The position numbers and the translations under genes were made by a program. A DNA stretch of 64,000 nt, from NCBI RefSeq assembly GCF_022808775.1, contig NZ_JAKZLA010000007.1, forward strand, positions 39,751-103,750, read 5' to 3'. The notes below the pieces were generated by a model, which was not told the DNA's origin, did not search any database, and worked only from the letters and a program-made list of their open reading frames with translations. This stretch comes from Geothrix terrae. GTDB lineage: Bacteria > Acidobacteriota > Holophagae > Holophagales > Holophagaceae. Below, in pieces: positions 25,579-33,254 of the stretch. Position 1 is the first letter of the stretch; each line of letters begins with the position of its first letter.

Positions 25579-25603
25579 AGCTGACAGCCGACAGCTGATA
25601 GCT
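25579..25603. repeat. Short dispersed repeat (AGCTATC...GCTGTCGG type)
   Basis: The reverse complement begins AGCTATCAGCTGTCGG; AGCTATCGGCTGTCGG occurs at 35682-35697, 15 of 16 bases the same. Both lie in intergenic gaps. The unit is built of overlapping GCTGTCGG/GCTGTCAG words and is self-similar. Confidence 0.6.
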
Positions 25604-25610
25604 TCAACCC

Positions 25611-26189
25611 ATGTGGACCCTCGTTCCCCTCGGCAACCCCGGCCCCGAGTACCAGGACACTCGGCACAACCTCGGCCGTCTCATGCTCCAGCGCTGGATG
25701 GCGGACCGGAAGCTGGCGCCGTCCCCAACCAGGCGTTTCCCCTCGGGCACGCTCTATCCGCTGACGGAGGGCCTCCAGGCCCTGGTGCCCGCCACCTACA
25801 TGAACCTCTCCGGGGAGGCCTGCCTCCAGGCTGAAGCCGCGGGGATCTACCCCCGCAACCTGGTGCTCCTCTACGACGACAAGGACCTGCCCCTGGGCAC
25901 GGGCCGCTTCCGGCTCGACGGCTCCAGCGGCGGCCACAACGGCCTCCGCTCCGTGTTCGAGTGCCTGGGCACCACGGACATCGCCCGCCTCCGCCTGGGC
26001 ATCGGCCCCTTCCAGCGCCCCCTGGTGGACTACGTGCTGGAACGCTGGACCGATCCCGAGTGGGAGGTCATCGACCGGCTGGACGCCCCCTTCGCCCGGT
26101 TCCTGGAGTCGCTGGGCCAGGCCGGGGATCTGGCGGGCCTGGCCAACCAGGTGAATCCGGCGGCGTTCTGGACCCCGGCCGAGGCTTGA
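25611..26189 (+). CDS. pth: Peptidyl-tRNA hydrolase
   Basis: 192 residues. LGNPGPEYQDTRHNLG holds the conserved Asn9 and catalytic His19; MNLSG, LLYDDKDLPLG and GSSGGHNGLRS complete the active site. It cleaves peptidyl-tRNA released by stalled ribosomes. Begins at the GNPGxxY-adjacent methionine, as is standard. Upstream of rpsF. Confidence 0.93.
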   Translation: MWTLVPLGNPGPEYQDTRHNLGRLMLQRWMADRKLAPSPTRRFPSGTLYPLTEGLQALVPATYMNLSGEACLQAEAAGIYPRNLVLLYDDKDLPLGTGRFRLDGSSGGHNGLRSVFECLGTTDIARLRLGIGPFQRPLVDYVLERWTDPEWEVIDRLDAPFARFLESLGQAGDLAGLANQVNPAAFWTPAEA

Positions 26190-26314
26190 GCCGCACGACT
26201 TTCCATTGAATTTCCTGGCCTTCCACGCGAAACTATCCGTTCGCGCCTCCGCTGGAGGCGTCTTCCTTGCTCCCCGGAACCCAGAGGGGGGCTTCACATC
26301 CACAAGGAGGACAG

Positions 26315-26704
26315 ATGCGTCATTACGAGACCATCTTCATCGCCTCCCCCACGCTGACGGACGAGCAGAGCGATGAGCTCGTCAAGCAGTTCGAGGGGAT
26401 CATTGCCGAGCAGGGTGGCGAGCTGCTCAAGACCGACAAGTGGGGCCGCAAGAAGCTGGCCTACGAAGTCCAGAAGTTCAGCGAGGGCTACTACACGCTG
26501 TTCGAGATGAACGCGGGCCCCGACCTCATCGCCGAGCTGGAGCGCCGCTTCCGCAACCACGATTCGGTCATCAAGTACCTGAGCGTCCGCATGGACGAGG
26601 CCGAGAAGGCCGCGGGCCGCGCCAAGCAGCGCATCGAGCGCGAGGCCAAGCGCAAGGCCCAGGCCGGCATCAAGGAACGTTCCGCTGAAGAGGTGATGGG
26701 ATGA
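26315..26704 (+). CDS. rpsF: 30S ribosomal protein S6
   Basis: 129 residues with the S6 core: [45 protein letters not shown], and a charged C-terminal tail. AAGGAGGACAG precedes ATG 26315. The stop overlaps rpsR by ATGA. S6 and S18 form a heterodimer on the 30S platform, in line with translational coupling. There is no ssb between them. Confidence 0.95.
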   Translation: MRHYETIFIASPTLTDEQSDELVKQFEGIIAEQGGELLKTDKWGRKKLAYEVQKFSEGYYTLFEMNAGPDLIAELERRFRNHDSVIKYLSVRMDEAEKAAGRAKQRIEREAKRKAQAGIKERSAEEVMG

Positions 26705-26967
26705 AGCGCCGCGCCGATGCCAAGAAGGGCAAGCCCAAGAAGAAGAAGGCCTTTGGGGGACGACGCGCCAAGTTCTGCAAGTTCTGCGTCGAGAAGAGCA
26801 CCCTCATCGACTACAAGGACGTGAAGACCCTCCAGGCCTTCACCCCCGAGCGCGGCAAGGTGCTGCCCCGCCGCACCAGCGGCGTGTGCGCCGTCCACCA
26901 GCGCGCCCTCGTGGAAGCCATCAAGCGCGCTCGCAACATCGCGCTGCTCCCCTTCGCCACGGACTAG
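26701..26967 (+). CDS. rpsR: 30S ribosomal protein S18
   Basis: 88 residues: a Lys/Arg-rich N-terminus, [16 protein letters not shown] with two cysteines, [22 protein letters not shown] and the conserved ending [13 protein letters not shown]. It follows rpsF with an ATGA overlap. rplI, the usual next gene, is absent. Degenerate copies of the 3' end of this gene occur at 27032-27106 and 29267-29385. Confidence 0.95.
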   Translation: MKRRADAKKGKPKKKKAFGGRRAKFCKFCVEKSTLIDYKDVKTLQAFTPERGKVLPRRTSGVCAVHQRALVEAIKRARNIALLPFATD

Positions 26968-26990
26968 TCCTGGCGCTGGCGGACTTTCAA

Positions 26991-27020
26991 CGAAGAGGGG
27001 GCCGAGCGGCCCCCTCTTCG
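26991..27020 (+). terminator. Terminator after rpsF-rpsR
   Basis: CGAAGAGGGGGCC pairs perfectly with GGCCCCCTCTTCG around GAGC, followed by TTT. Confidence 0.85.
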
Positions 27021-27031
27021 TTTCCGCACGA

Positions 27032-27106
27032 AAGCCTCCCCCGGAGCCTCCTCCGCGACCCGCATCGTCCCTCGCATCGCGCTGCTGCCGTTCGCCTCGG
27101 ATTAGG
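27032..27106. repeat. Direct repeat 1 containing rpsR 3'-end copy
   Basis: 75 bases that match 29311-29385 (offset 2279) with about three differences. Its last 35 bases (CGCATCGCGCTGCTGCCGTT and so on to GGATTAG) are a diverged copy of the rpsR end, including the stop. The two copies bracket the sulfatase-fold gene. The 88 bases from 27107 to 27194 hold no recognisable feature. Confidence 0.85.
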
Positions 27107-27194
27107 CGCTGTCAGGCCGAGCCTGCTCGGACGTTACGGCGCCAATTCCCGTACTTCCGCAGGAAGTTCGGGGCCAGTCCTGATCGTAGTAATC

Positions 27195-27226
27195 GACAAA
27201 GCGGGGGTGGGCGCCCCCGCTTTGTC
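27195..27226. terminator. Hairpin downstream of sulfatase-fold gene
   Basis: GACAAAGCGGGGG (27195-27207) pairs with CCCCCGCTTTGTC (27214-27226). It lies about 50 bases past the minus-strand stop at 27278 and probably ends that transcript; the T-run is modest on either strand. Confidence 0.75.
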
Positions 27227-27277
27227 GGATCCGGCTTCCATGCCAGCGGCGACTCGGATGTCAGCCGCCTCGCCAGT

Positions 27278-28897
27278 TCAAGGGAGGTCCGGCACCCCCG
27301 GCTGGGGCATGAACACACGTTTATCCTTGTCGATGATCAGGTAGGAAATGGGCTTGCCGAACAATCCCATGGGCGAGCCGTAGAAGGCCCGGTGCCTGGA
27401 GGCGTCTTCGGGGCTGGGCACCGACCAGAGCGTCGCCATCCCGGGCATCCGCTGGCCCAGGAGATTCCGGATGGATTCACTTATCAGAGCGTGCGACGCA
27501 TGGTCCTGCCAGCCTGGATCGATGCCCTGGAGCCTGCCTGCCAGGTCAGGGCTGGAAAGCACGATCACGGGGACAGTCCACTCGGAAATGCCGCATTCCC
27601 CGGGCAGATTCCCGTGGGGAGCCTTGGCCTGGAAATTTTGCCCATGGTCGCTGGTATAGAACACCAGGGTACCCTCCGGAAGCCGCCCGGCCACGCCCTG
27701 TAGGAACGCCAGCGAGGCCCGGGAGATCGCGATGGAATAGGGGTTCGGGGCCCCGGCCAGCTCAGGCGGAAGGCTATGCGCATAGGGGAAGTGGGTCCCG
27801 ACCTTGTTGATGAGGGTGAACGTCCGCTCCGCCTTCCCCAGCTGGCCGATCAGCGCGGGGATGGCATTGAGATCCCGTTCCGTTCGCACACCCAACGCCC
27901 CGGACGGCAGGACTTCGTCGATGAAGGACTTCTCGAGGTCATCGAAGTAGTCCTGGATGGCCAGGTCGTTCAACACACCCTGGCAATCGATGTAGGCAGT
28001 TCGGAAACCAGCCTCCTTCGCCATCTGGAAAAGGCTGGGGAAGTGGCGAAGGGATGTTCCCGGATCTTTCGGATCAGCGCCCCGCCTGAGCATCAGGTTC
28101 GACGCGGCGCTGGAATTGGCGAAGCTGTACCCCAGACCGAGATTGCGGAGGTTCGGCAGGTGGGCCCGATCGACCAGGTCCCGGAACGCGCCCCCTTCCA
28201 CCGATTCGTCGATGACGAGAACGAGGTGCCGCACCATGGGGTCAATGGGAACGTGCTGGAACGCCGCCGCAGCTTTCCCGTCCTGTACCCATCGGCGGGC
28301 CGCGGCGTCCACGGCCAGAGTTCCGGCGTGCAGCCCCGCCTGGAACTGCATGGGAAACCCATTCAAAGCCGTGTCTCCACCGATGGCCAGGATCGCCACG
28401 TACATGACGACCGCGGTCAGGCTGGCGGTGATCATGGGGATGCTGTTCCTGGCCCGCAGGGCGACGCGGATCCAGATAAGCAGGACCAGCACCCCCAGGA
28501 TCTGCAGCACCACGATGAGGATGGGTGCCGTGAATTGGGATAGCGCATCTCCCGTGTTCCCGACCGATTCCAAGAGGGTCTTCCCGTCGACCAGGGTCAG
28601 GGGCCGCCCCCTGATCCTGAAGAAGGAGGTGCCGACCAGAAAATTGAGAGAGAAGAAAAGCCCCCCCAGGATCGCCCACCGGCGACGGGCGAGCCCGCAA
28701 CCCACCAGCGCCAAGACTGCGGCCAGGATTTCCACCAGGTAGATCACCTGTTTCAGCGGGTGCCCCAAGGTGGCCATCCGGTGGGGGATCTGGGGATTCA
28801 TCCACAGCGATAGCGCCACCAGCAGCGCGCACGCGACCAGCACCTGCGCTCGTCGGGTCAACTTGAGAGGTCTGGGCAGGATCGATTCCGTGACCAC
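27278..28897 (-). CDS. Membrane sulfatase-fold phosphotransferase (EptA/LtaS-like)
   Basis: 539 residues. Four or five transmembrane segments occupy about residues 15-175, followed by a periplasmic alkaline-phosphatase-like domain: VLVIDESVEGG (metal-binding Asp/Glu), SSAASNLMLRRG at the nucleophile region (Ser where Thr is usual), NKVGTHFPY and FYTSDHGQ (Asp-His ligands). It likely transfers phosphoethanolamine or phosphoglycerol to an envelope glycan or lipid. Starts with GTG 28897 after GGAG. Base composition looks lower in G+C than the neighbours. It is enclosed by rpsR-tail direct repeats, suggesting insertion. Confidence 0.8.
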   Translation of the reverse strand: MVTESILPRPLKLTRRAQVLVACALLVALSLWMNPQIPHRMATLGHPLKQVIYLVEILAAVLALVGCGLARRRWAILGGLFFSLNFLVGTSFFRIRGRPLTLVDGKTLLESVGNTGDALSQFTAPILIVVLQILGVLVLLIWIRVALRARNSIPMITASLTAVVMYVAILAIGGDTALNGFPMQFQAGLHAGTLAVDAAARRWVQDGKAAAAFQHVPIDPMVRHLVLVIDESVEGGAFRDLVDRAHLPNLRNLGLGYSFANSSAASNLMLRRGADPKDPGTSLRHFPSLFQMAKEAGFRTAYIDCQGVLNDLAIQDYFDDLEKSFIDEVLPSGALGVRTERDLNAIPALIGQLGKAERTFTLINKVGTHFPYAHSLPPELAGAPNPYSIAISRASLAFLQGVAGRLPEGTLVFYTSDHGQNFQAKAPHGNLPGECGISEWTVPVIVLSSPDLAGRLQGIDPGWQDHASHALISESIRNLLGQRMPGMATLWSVPSPEDASRHRAFYGSPMGLFGKPISYLIIDKDKRVFMPQPGVPDLP

Positions 28898-29197
28898 TGG
28901 AGGCTCCGGATCAGGTCACTGTGAACACCTGACGCCCCAAGGACAAGTATTGCGGATGGGGGGAATCAAGAAGCCTATATTGATCTGCCTTTGGGACTTT
29001 AGTCAGAGAATTCGAAGCGGACGCTCTGGGAGGGTCAGACGAACCGGGCTGGGACTCAGCGGAGACAAGGTGGTTCCATTTCAAGAGCCCCGGACGAGGC
29101 CAGGCGCTGGCAGATATTCAACGAAGGGAGCCATCCGGTCTCCTTTGGAGCCTACCCGTCCCTTCGGAACCGGTCGCCTTCTGCCGCCCTCCAACTC
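28898..29197. other. AT-rich gap upstream of sulfatase-fold gene
   Basis: No convincing gene. Positions about 28950-29020 are noticeably AT-rich and probably hold the minus-strand promoter of the sulfatase-fold gene, though no clear -35/-10 pair was found. GGCGCTGGCAGATATTCAACGAAG (here split at 29101-29125) resembles the sequence right after rpsR (26971-26995), indicating that post-rpsR sequence is also duplicated here. Confidence 0.5.
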
Positions 29198-29266
29198 GCC
29201 TCCATCTGACGGGCGCCCCTCCGGGTGCGCCCTCCCACTCGCTCCGCTCGTGGAGACGGAGCCTCC
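29198..29266. repeat. Long-form repeat module, 29.2-kb copy
   Basis: CGCCTCCATCTGACG at 29198-29212, then CTCCCACTCGC and a GGAGACGGAGCCTCC ending. The same order of blocks occurs on the minus strand at 21088-21012 and 32489-32426 within stop-codon repeats. It directly precedes an rpsR-tail copy. Confidence 0.7.
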
Positions 29267-29385
29267 ATGGAAGCCATCAAGCGCGCACTCCGGACGGCGG
29301 AGCCCCGCTCCGAAGGCTCCCCCGGAGCCTCCTCCGCGACCCGCATCGTCCCTCGCATCGCGCTGCCGCCGTTCGCCACGGATTA
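29267..29385. repeat. Direct repeat 2 containing split rpsR 3'-end copy
   Basis: ATGGAAGCCATCAAGCGC (29267-29284) matches rpsR 26911-26928 in 17 of 18 bases; after a 40-odd-base interruption, 29350-29385 matches the rpsR end through its stop. Positions 29311-29385 are the partner of 27032-27106. The reading frame is not kept across the interruption, so it is not a functional S18 tail. Confidence 0.8.
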
Positions 29386-29402
29386 GGTTCGTTTTTGATC
29401 CT

Positions 29403-29438
29403 GCGAAAAAGCGGGGGCCTCGGCCCCCGCTTTTTCGC
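29403..29438. terminator. Bidirectional terminator
   Basis: GCGAAAAAGCGGGGGCC pairs with GGCCCCCGCTTTTTCGC; A-run on one side and T-run on the other. It lies just beyond the stop of the minus-strand lipoprotein gene (29457). Confidence 0.88.
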
Positions 29439-29456
29439 ATGGCATAAGACAACTAC

Positions 29457-30572
29457 TCAGTCCGTCACCGCGAACACCACGCGGTCGTTGCGCAGGCGCT
29501 CGGGGTCCAGGATGCGGATGGTGGCGTTCTTCCGGTCGTCAGCGAGGATCACGGTGTAGTCCTTGTCCTTCTGGAGGGAGCCGGGCACCACGTTCACCTT
29601 GCTGATCTTGGCGAGGCCCACGTCCGAGGCCTGGATCTGGACCTGGGGATTCGGATCATCCAGCGGGAGATCCTTCACGAAGCGGGAAGCCACGGCCTTG
29701 GGGCCCATGCGGTCCTTGGCGAAGACGGGCACCACGATGACGCCTTCGTTCTCCAGCTGTTTGCGCTGGCCGACCAGGTAGTGCATCGAGTTGAGCTTGA
29801 CCTTCTGAGCCTGGCTCAGGGTGGTCAGCTCACTCACCTGGGCCGTCAGGGTGGTCTTCTCGGAATGGAGGGCGTCCACCTCCTCTTGCACCTTGGAGCG
29901 CTCGGTCTTCAGGTCCTGTACCTGGGTGGAGAGATCATCTCGATCCTTCTGCAGGGCCGCCCGCTGGTTGTGCAGGTACTCGGTGGGGCCGATCTCGGCC
30001 TTGCCTTGCGTGACAGCGGTGAAGTAGGCGCCGCCGGCGTACTGCTGGTAGACCTGCCAGCCAGGCTGGAGCTCTTCCAGGATGTTCGCCCGGGCGGCGA
30101 GGGCCTTGGCCTTCTCCTCCGAGAGGCCCTTGCCCTTCAGGAAGCGCACGGCCATGGCGAAGTGGTTGTCCTTCTCGGTGGCGATCTGGGGCTTGGGCAG
30201 CTGGGACTGGAGCTTGGCGACCTTGGTGTGGAGCTCGCCGATCTGCTTGTCGCGATCGAGGATCTCCTGCAGGAGGGCCGCGGTGCCGTTGTTCTTCTCG
30301 GCCTTGATGCGCGCCTCCAGGAGGGCCCGCTGGTCCTCCGTCAGCTGGATGCCCGCGGCGTTGGGCTGCAACCCCGCCTTGGCCATGGCTTCAGCCTGGG
30401 CCTTGGTGGCGCCCTGGGCCTGTCCTTCAGCCTGCTGGGCCTCCGCCACCTTGCTGGCGAAATCCTTGGATTCCGTGGACTCGGACTGCGACTTCTGATT
30501 GCACCCGACCGCGAGGGCGAGCGGGAGGACCGCGAGGGCGGCCCCGAGGGCGAAGGGTTTCAGGAATGTCAT
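29457..30572 (-). CDS. Coiled-coil lipoprotein, unknown function
   Basis: 371 residues. VLPLALAVGCNQ at the N-terminus is a lipobox. Residues about 90-290 are largely heptad-like coiled coil (RDKQIGELHTKVAKLQSQL, TQVQDLKTERSKVQEEVDALHSEK). The last 90 residues are a globular beta-rich domain (VIVVPVFAKDRMGPK, KDYTVILADDRKNATIRI). AGGAGG precedes ATG 30572. Not recognised as a named family. Possibly a periplasmic stalk or trans-envelope anchor. Monocistronic between two terminators. Confidence 0.75.
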   Translation of the reverse strand: MTFLKPFALGAALAVLPLALAVGCNQKSQSESTESKDFASKVAEAQQAEGQAQGATKAQAEAMAKAGLQPNAAGIQLTEDQRALLEARIKAEKNNGTAALLQEILDRDKQIGELHTKVAKLQSQLPKPQIATEKDNHFAMAVRFLKGKGLSEEKAKALAARANILEELQPGWQVYQQYAGGAYFTAVTQGKAEIGPTEYLHNQRAALQKDRDDLSTQVQDLKTERSKVQEEVDALHSEKTTLTAQVSELTTLSQAQKVKLNSMHYLVGQRKQLENEGVIVVPVFAKDRMGPKAVASRFVKDLPLDDPNPQVQIQASDVGLAKISKVNVVPGSLQKDKDYTVILADDRKNATIRILDPERLRNDRVVFAVTD

Positions 30573-30771
30573 GCACACCTCCTCAGGGAGCGGGGAACGT
30601 TGGACCTGAAGGGTGGTGCCGCCTCCGGATTCACGCAAGTTAATGTAGATACACCATTTGTTCTACCACCAACCCATCCCTGCGGAGGTGCGCCCCACTT
30701 AAAGGCCGTGATCTCTTCACTCAAGGAGGGGTCCATCGAAGCCGCGGCCGCGAAGATTTCTGCGCCGGCAC

Positions 30772-30802
30772 AAAAAAAGCGGGAGCCGGAGCCCCCGCTT
30801 CT
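30772..30802 (-). terminator. Terminator after dctA
   Basis: On the minus strand AAGCGGGGGC pairs with GCTCCCGCTT (one wobble) around TCCG and runs into seven thymines. Confidence 0.88.
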
Positions 30803-30820
30803 CCTTCAGGTGTGGAGGCC

Positions 30821-32131
30821 CTACTCCATCTCGTTGGCCAGGACCGGCACCTCGACCACGGGCGCGGGCGCTTCCGCCTTGCCGCCCAGAGTGGCGTGGA
30901 AGGTGTCCCAGTCCAGCTCCTTCTCCCAGCTGGCCATCACGACAGCGGCGATGCAGTTGCCGATGTGGTTGGTGATGGCACGGGCCTCGGACATGAACTT
31001 GTCGATGCCGAGGATCAGCGCCATGCCGGCCACGGGGATGCTGGGCACCACGGCCAGGGTGGCGGCCAGGGTGATGAAGCCCGAGCCGGTGACGCCCGCA
31101 GCGCCCTTGCTGGTGATCATCGCCACCACGAGGATGCCCAGCTGCTGGCCGAGGGTGAGCTCGATGCCCAGGGCCTGGGCGATGAAGAGGGAGGCCAGCG
31201 TCATGTAGATGTTCGTTCCGTCCAGATTGAACGAGTAGCCCGTGGGGATCACCAGGCCGACGATGGACTTGGAGAGGCCCAGCTTCTCCATCTTCTCCAT
31301 GAGGGGGATCAGGGCGGATTCGGACGAGCTGGTGGCCATGACCAGCAGGAGCTCGCTCTTGATGTAGCCCACCACCTTGAAGATGTTGAAGCCCGCCAGC
31401 CGGGCGATGATGCCCAGCACCACGAAGATGAACACGGCGCAGGTGGCGTAGAAGAGGAAGATGAGCTGGGCCATGGGGATCAGCGACTTCAGGCCGAACT
31501 TCCCGATGGTGTAGGCGATGGCGGCGCCGGCGCCCAGGGGGGCGAGGTAGAGGATCTGCTTCATGACGCCGAAGAACATCTTGCTGAGGTTGTCCAGCAT
31601 GGAGACGACCGGGTCCTTGACCTTGTCAGGCAGGGCCGCGAGGGAGAAGCCCATGAGCACCGAGATCAGCAGCACCTGGAGGATGTCGCCCTCCGTGAAG
31701 GCGCTGAACAGGGTCTTGGGGATCATCTTCAGCAGGTGGTCCGCGATCGTCAGGTGCTGGGCCTGGGTGACGTAGTTGGCCACGAGCTTGGGATCGAGCT
31801 TCGACGGGTCGGCGTGGAAGCCGCGGCCGGGTCCGAACACGTTGGCCATGACGAGGCCGATCACCAGCGCCAGGGTGCTGACGATCTCGAAGTAGAGGAT
31901 GGCCTTCCCGCCCACGCGGCCGGCCTTCTTGATGCTGCCGGAGCCCGCGATGCCCAGCACCACGCTGCAGAGGATCACCGGCGGGATGAGCATCTTGATG
32001 AGGTTGATGAAGCCGTCGGCCAGGGGCTGCATCTTCACGGCGACGCCGGGGTAGAAGTGCCCCAGCATCGCCCCGAGGACGATCATGACGGCGACCCAGT
32101 TGTACAGTTTTGATGCGGCACGCTTGAACAT
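30821..32131 (-). CDS. dctA: C4-dicarboxylate/proton-glutamate symporter family (DAACS)
   Basis: 436 residues with eight transmembrane helices and two re-entrant loops. The Ser-rich loop ATSSSESALIPLMEK and TGYSFNLDGTNIYMTLASLFIAQA are the DctA/GltP signatures for substrate and cation binding. It imports C4-dicarboxylates (or glutamate/aspartate) with protons or sodium. AAAGGA precedes the start. The adjacent CitA/CitB-type two-component genes strongly suggest dicarboxylate rather than glutamate as substrate. Confidence 0.9.
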   Translation of the reverse strand: MFKRAASKLYNWVAVMIVLGAMLGHFYPGVAVKMQPLADGFINLIKMLIPPVILCSVVLGIAGSGSIKKAGRVGGKAILYFEIVSTLALVIGLVMANVFGPGRGFHADPSKLDPKLVANYVTQAQHLTIADHLLKMIPKTLFSAFTEGDILQVLLISVLMGFSLAALPDKVKDPVVSMLDNLSKMFFGVMKQILYLAPLGAGAAIAYTIGKFGLKSLIPMAQLIFLFYATCAVFIFVVLGIIARLAGFNIFKVVGYIKSELLLVMATSSSESALIPLMEKMEKLGLSKSIVGLVIPTGYSFNLDGTNIYMTLASLFIAQALGIELTLGQQLGILVVAMITSKGAAGVTGSGFITLAATLAVVPSIPVAGMALILGIDKFMSEARAITNHIGNCIAAVVMASWEKELDWDTFHATLGGKAEAPAPVVEVPVLANEME

Positions 32132-32388
32132 GCGGATGGTCCTTTCAGAGATCCAGACATGGGTGACAGGCGGCCCCGATGGGGCCGGATGGGAACGTGG
32201 TGGGAAAGATGCCGGAGGTCTGAGCGGAAACCCGGGAAGGGTCCAGGGTGCCGGACAGGCGCACTGCTCACACGACCTGCGGGTAGGTTTCCTGATTCTC
32301 GGTCAGCCTCCCCGGAACGCGCCGTTCTGGAAGTTGATTCCCCGATTTGGAACTTTTGAAAGTGCCCCCCCCCAAAGTATCGAAGCGA
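32132..32388. promoter_or_regulatory. dctA upstream region
   Basis: Holds the dctA leader and promoter. A near-perfect dyad ACTTTTGAAAGT at 32352-32363, close to a C-run, is the only palindrome seen and may be a response-regulator site. No sigma-54 -24/-12 element was recognised. Confidence 0.35.
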
Positions 32389-32540
32389 GGTCCGGCTTCG
32401 CCGGCCGAGCGCGGGGGTCCGGGGGGAGGCTCCGGCTCCACGTGCCCGGCGTGTGGGAGCGGCGCGTCAGACGGAGGCGCGCGGCGCGCCCATAGATCCC
32501 TGCCACGCCTGCGTGGCGGGGGACCCCCCGGAGCGCATCA
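32389..32540 (-). repeat. Stop-codon repeat, long form, after citB-like gene
   Basis: On the minus strand the response-regulator TGA starts TGATGCGCTCCGGGGGG. CCCCCCGGA at 32524-32532 pairs with TCCGGGGGG at 32418-32426, enclosing an inner palindrome GCCACGC/GCGTGGC (32502-32517) and the long module (32426-32489). A second hairpin (GGTCCGGC/GCCGGCC, 32389-32405) closes the element. Confidence 0.8.
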
Positions 32541-33254
32541 GAGGAATTTCTGGACCTCGCGCAGGTACCCCTTCTGGAACTGGAAGCGGTGGACCGGCCG
32601 CCCCCCGGTGCCGTACCCGGGTTCCATCCGGAGCACCTTCAGCGTGCTGAGGAACTCGAAGTACTTCCGCACGGAGACCCTGGAGATGCCCACCTGGTGG
32701 CCGATCTCCTCGGCGGTGAACCATGGGGACGGCCCCTGCCAGGCCGCGACCGCCTTCACCACCCTCTCCAAGGTGTTCCGGTCCAGGCCCTTGGGGAGCC
32801 CTTCCGCCTTCCGGCCTTCCATGGCCCGCCCGGCCAGGCGCTTGTCGAGCTCGGTCTGATCGAGGACCTGGCCGCCCCGGATCAGGCGGCGGGTCTCACC
32901 GTAGCGATCCAAGGCCTGCTTGAGCCGCTCGAACTCGAAGGGCTTGATGAGGTAGTCCACCGCGCCCAGCTTCAGGGCCCGATCGATGGTCGCCGCATCC
33001 CTCGCGGCCGTCACGAAGATGACGTCCACATCCAGGGCCTGCCGGCGGATCTCCCCCATGAGCTCGATGCCGCTCTGTCCGGGCATGAAGATGTCCATGA
33101 GCAGCAGGTCCACGGTGTGGCGCCGCAGCAGGTCCAGGGCCTCGGCGGCGCTGCCGGCGGACGCCACGGTCTCGAAACCCGGCACGCGGCTCAGATACAT
33201 CCGGTTGAGCTCGGCCACCATGGGATCGTCTTCGACCAGCAGCACCCGGATCAT
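32538..33254 (-). CDS. CitB/DcuR-type response regulator
   Basis: 238 residues. Receiver domain with Asp9-Asp10, phosphorylation site Asp54 (LLMDIFMPG), and Lys near 105 (DYLIKPFEF). The C-terminal DNA-binding part has WFTAEEIGHQVGISRVSVRKYFEFL, the helix-turn-helix of the CitB/DcuR/MalR group. It overlaps the kinase by ATGA and most likely activates dctA in response to external dicarboxylates. Confidence 0.9.
   Translation of the reverse strand: MIRVLLVEDDPMVAELNRMYLSRVPGFETVASAGSAAEALDLLRRHTVDLLLMDIFMPGQSGIELMGEIRRQALDVDVIFVTAARDAATIDRALKLGAVDYLIKPFEFERLKQALDRYGETRRLIRGGQVLDQTELDKRLAGRAMEGRKAEGLPKGLDRNTLERVVKAVAAWQGPSPWFTAEEIGHQVGISRVSVRKYFEFLSTLKVLRMEPGYGTGGRPVHRFQFQKGYLREVQKFL

Noticed and set aside
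26886-27344. Frame running from rpsR into the tail copy
   Set aside because: Frame-shifted relative to S18, low-complexity, crosses two terminators.
29081-29452. 123-codon minus-strand frame over the repeat region
   Set aside because: Consists of the repeat module and the terminator; composition is not protein-like.
26968-29456. tRNA or tmRNA gene as an integration target near the direct repeats
   Set aside because: No cloverleaf or T-loop GTTCRANNC pattern recognised; the repeated sequence is the rpsR end.
32132-32388. Sigma-54 promoter for dctA
   Set aside because: dctA is sigma-54-dependent in some bacteria, but no GG-N10-GC element was found and the adjacent regulator is CitB-type, not NtrC-type.
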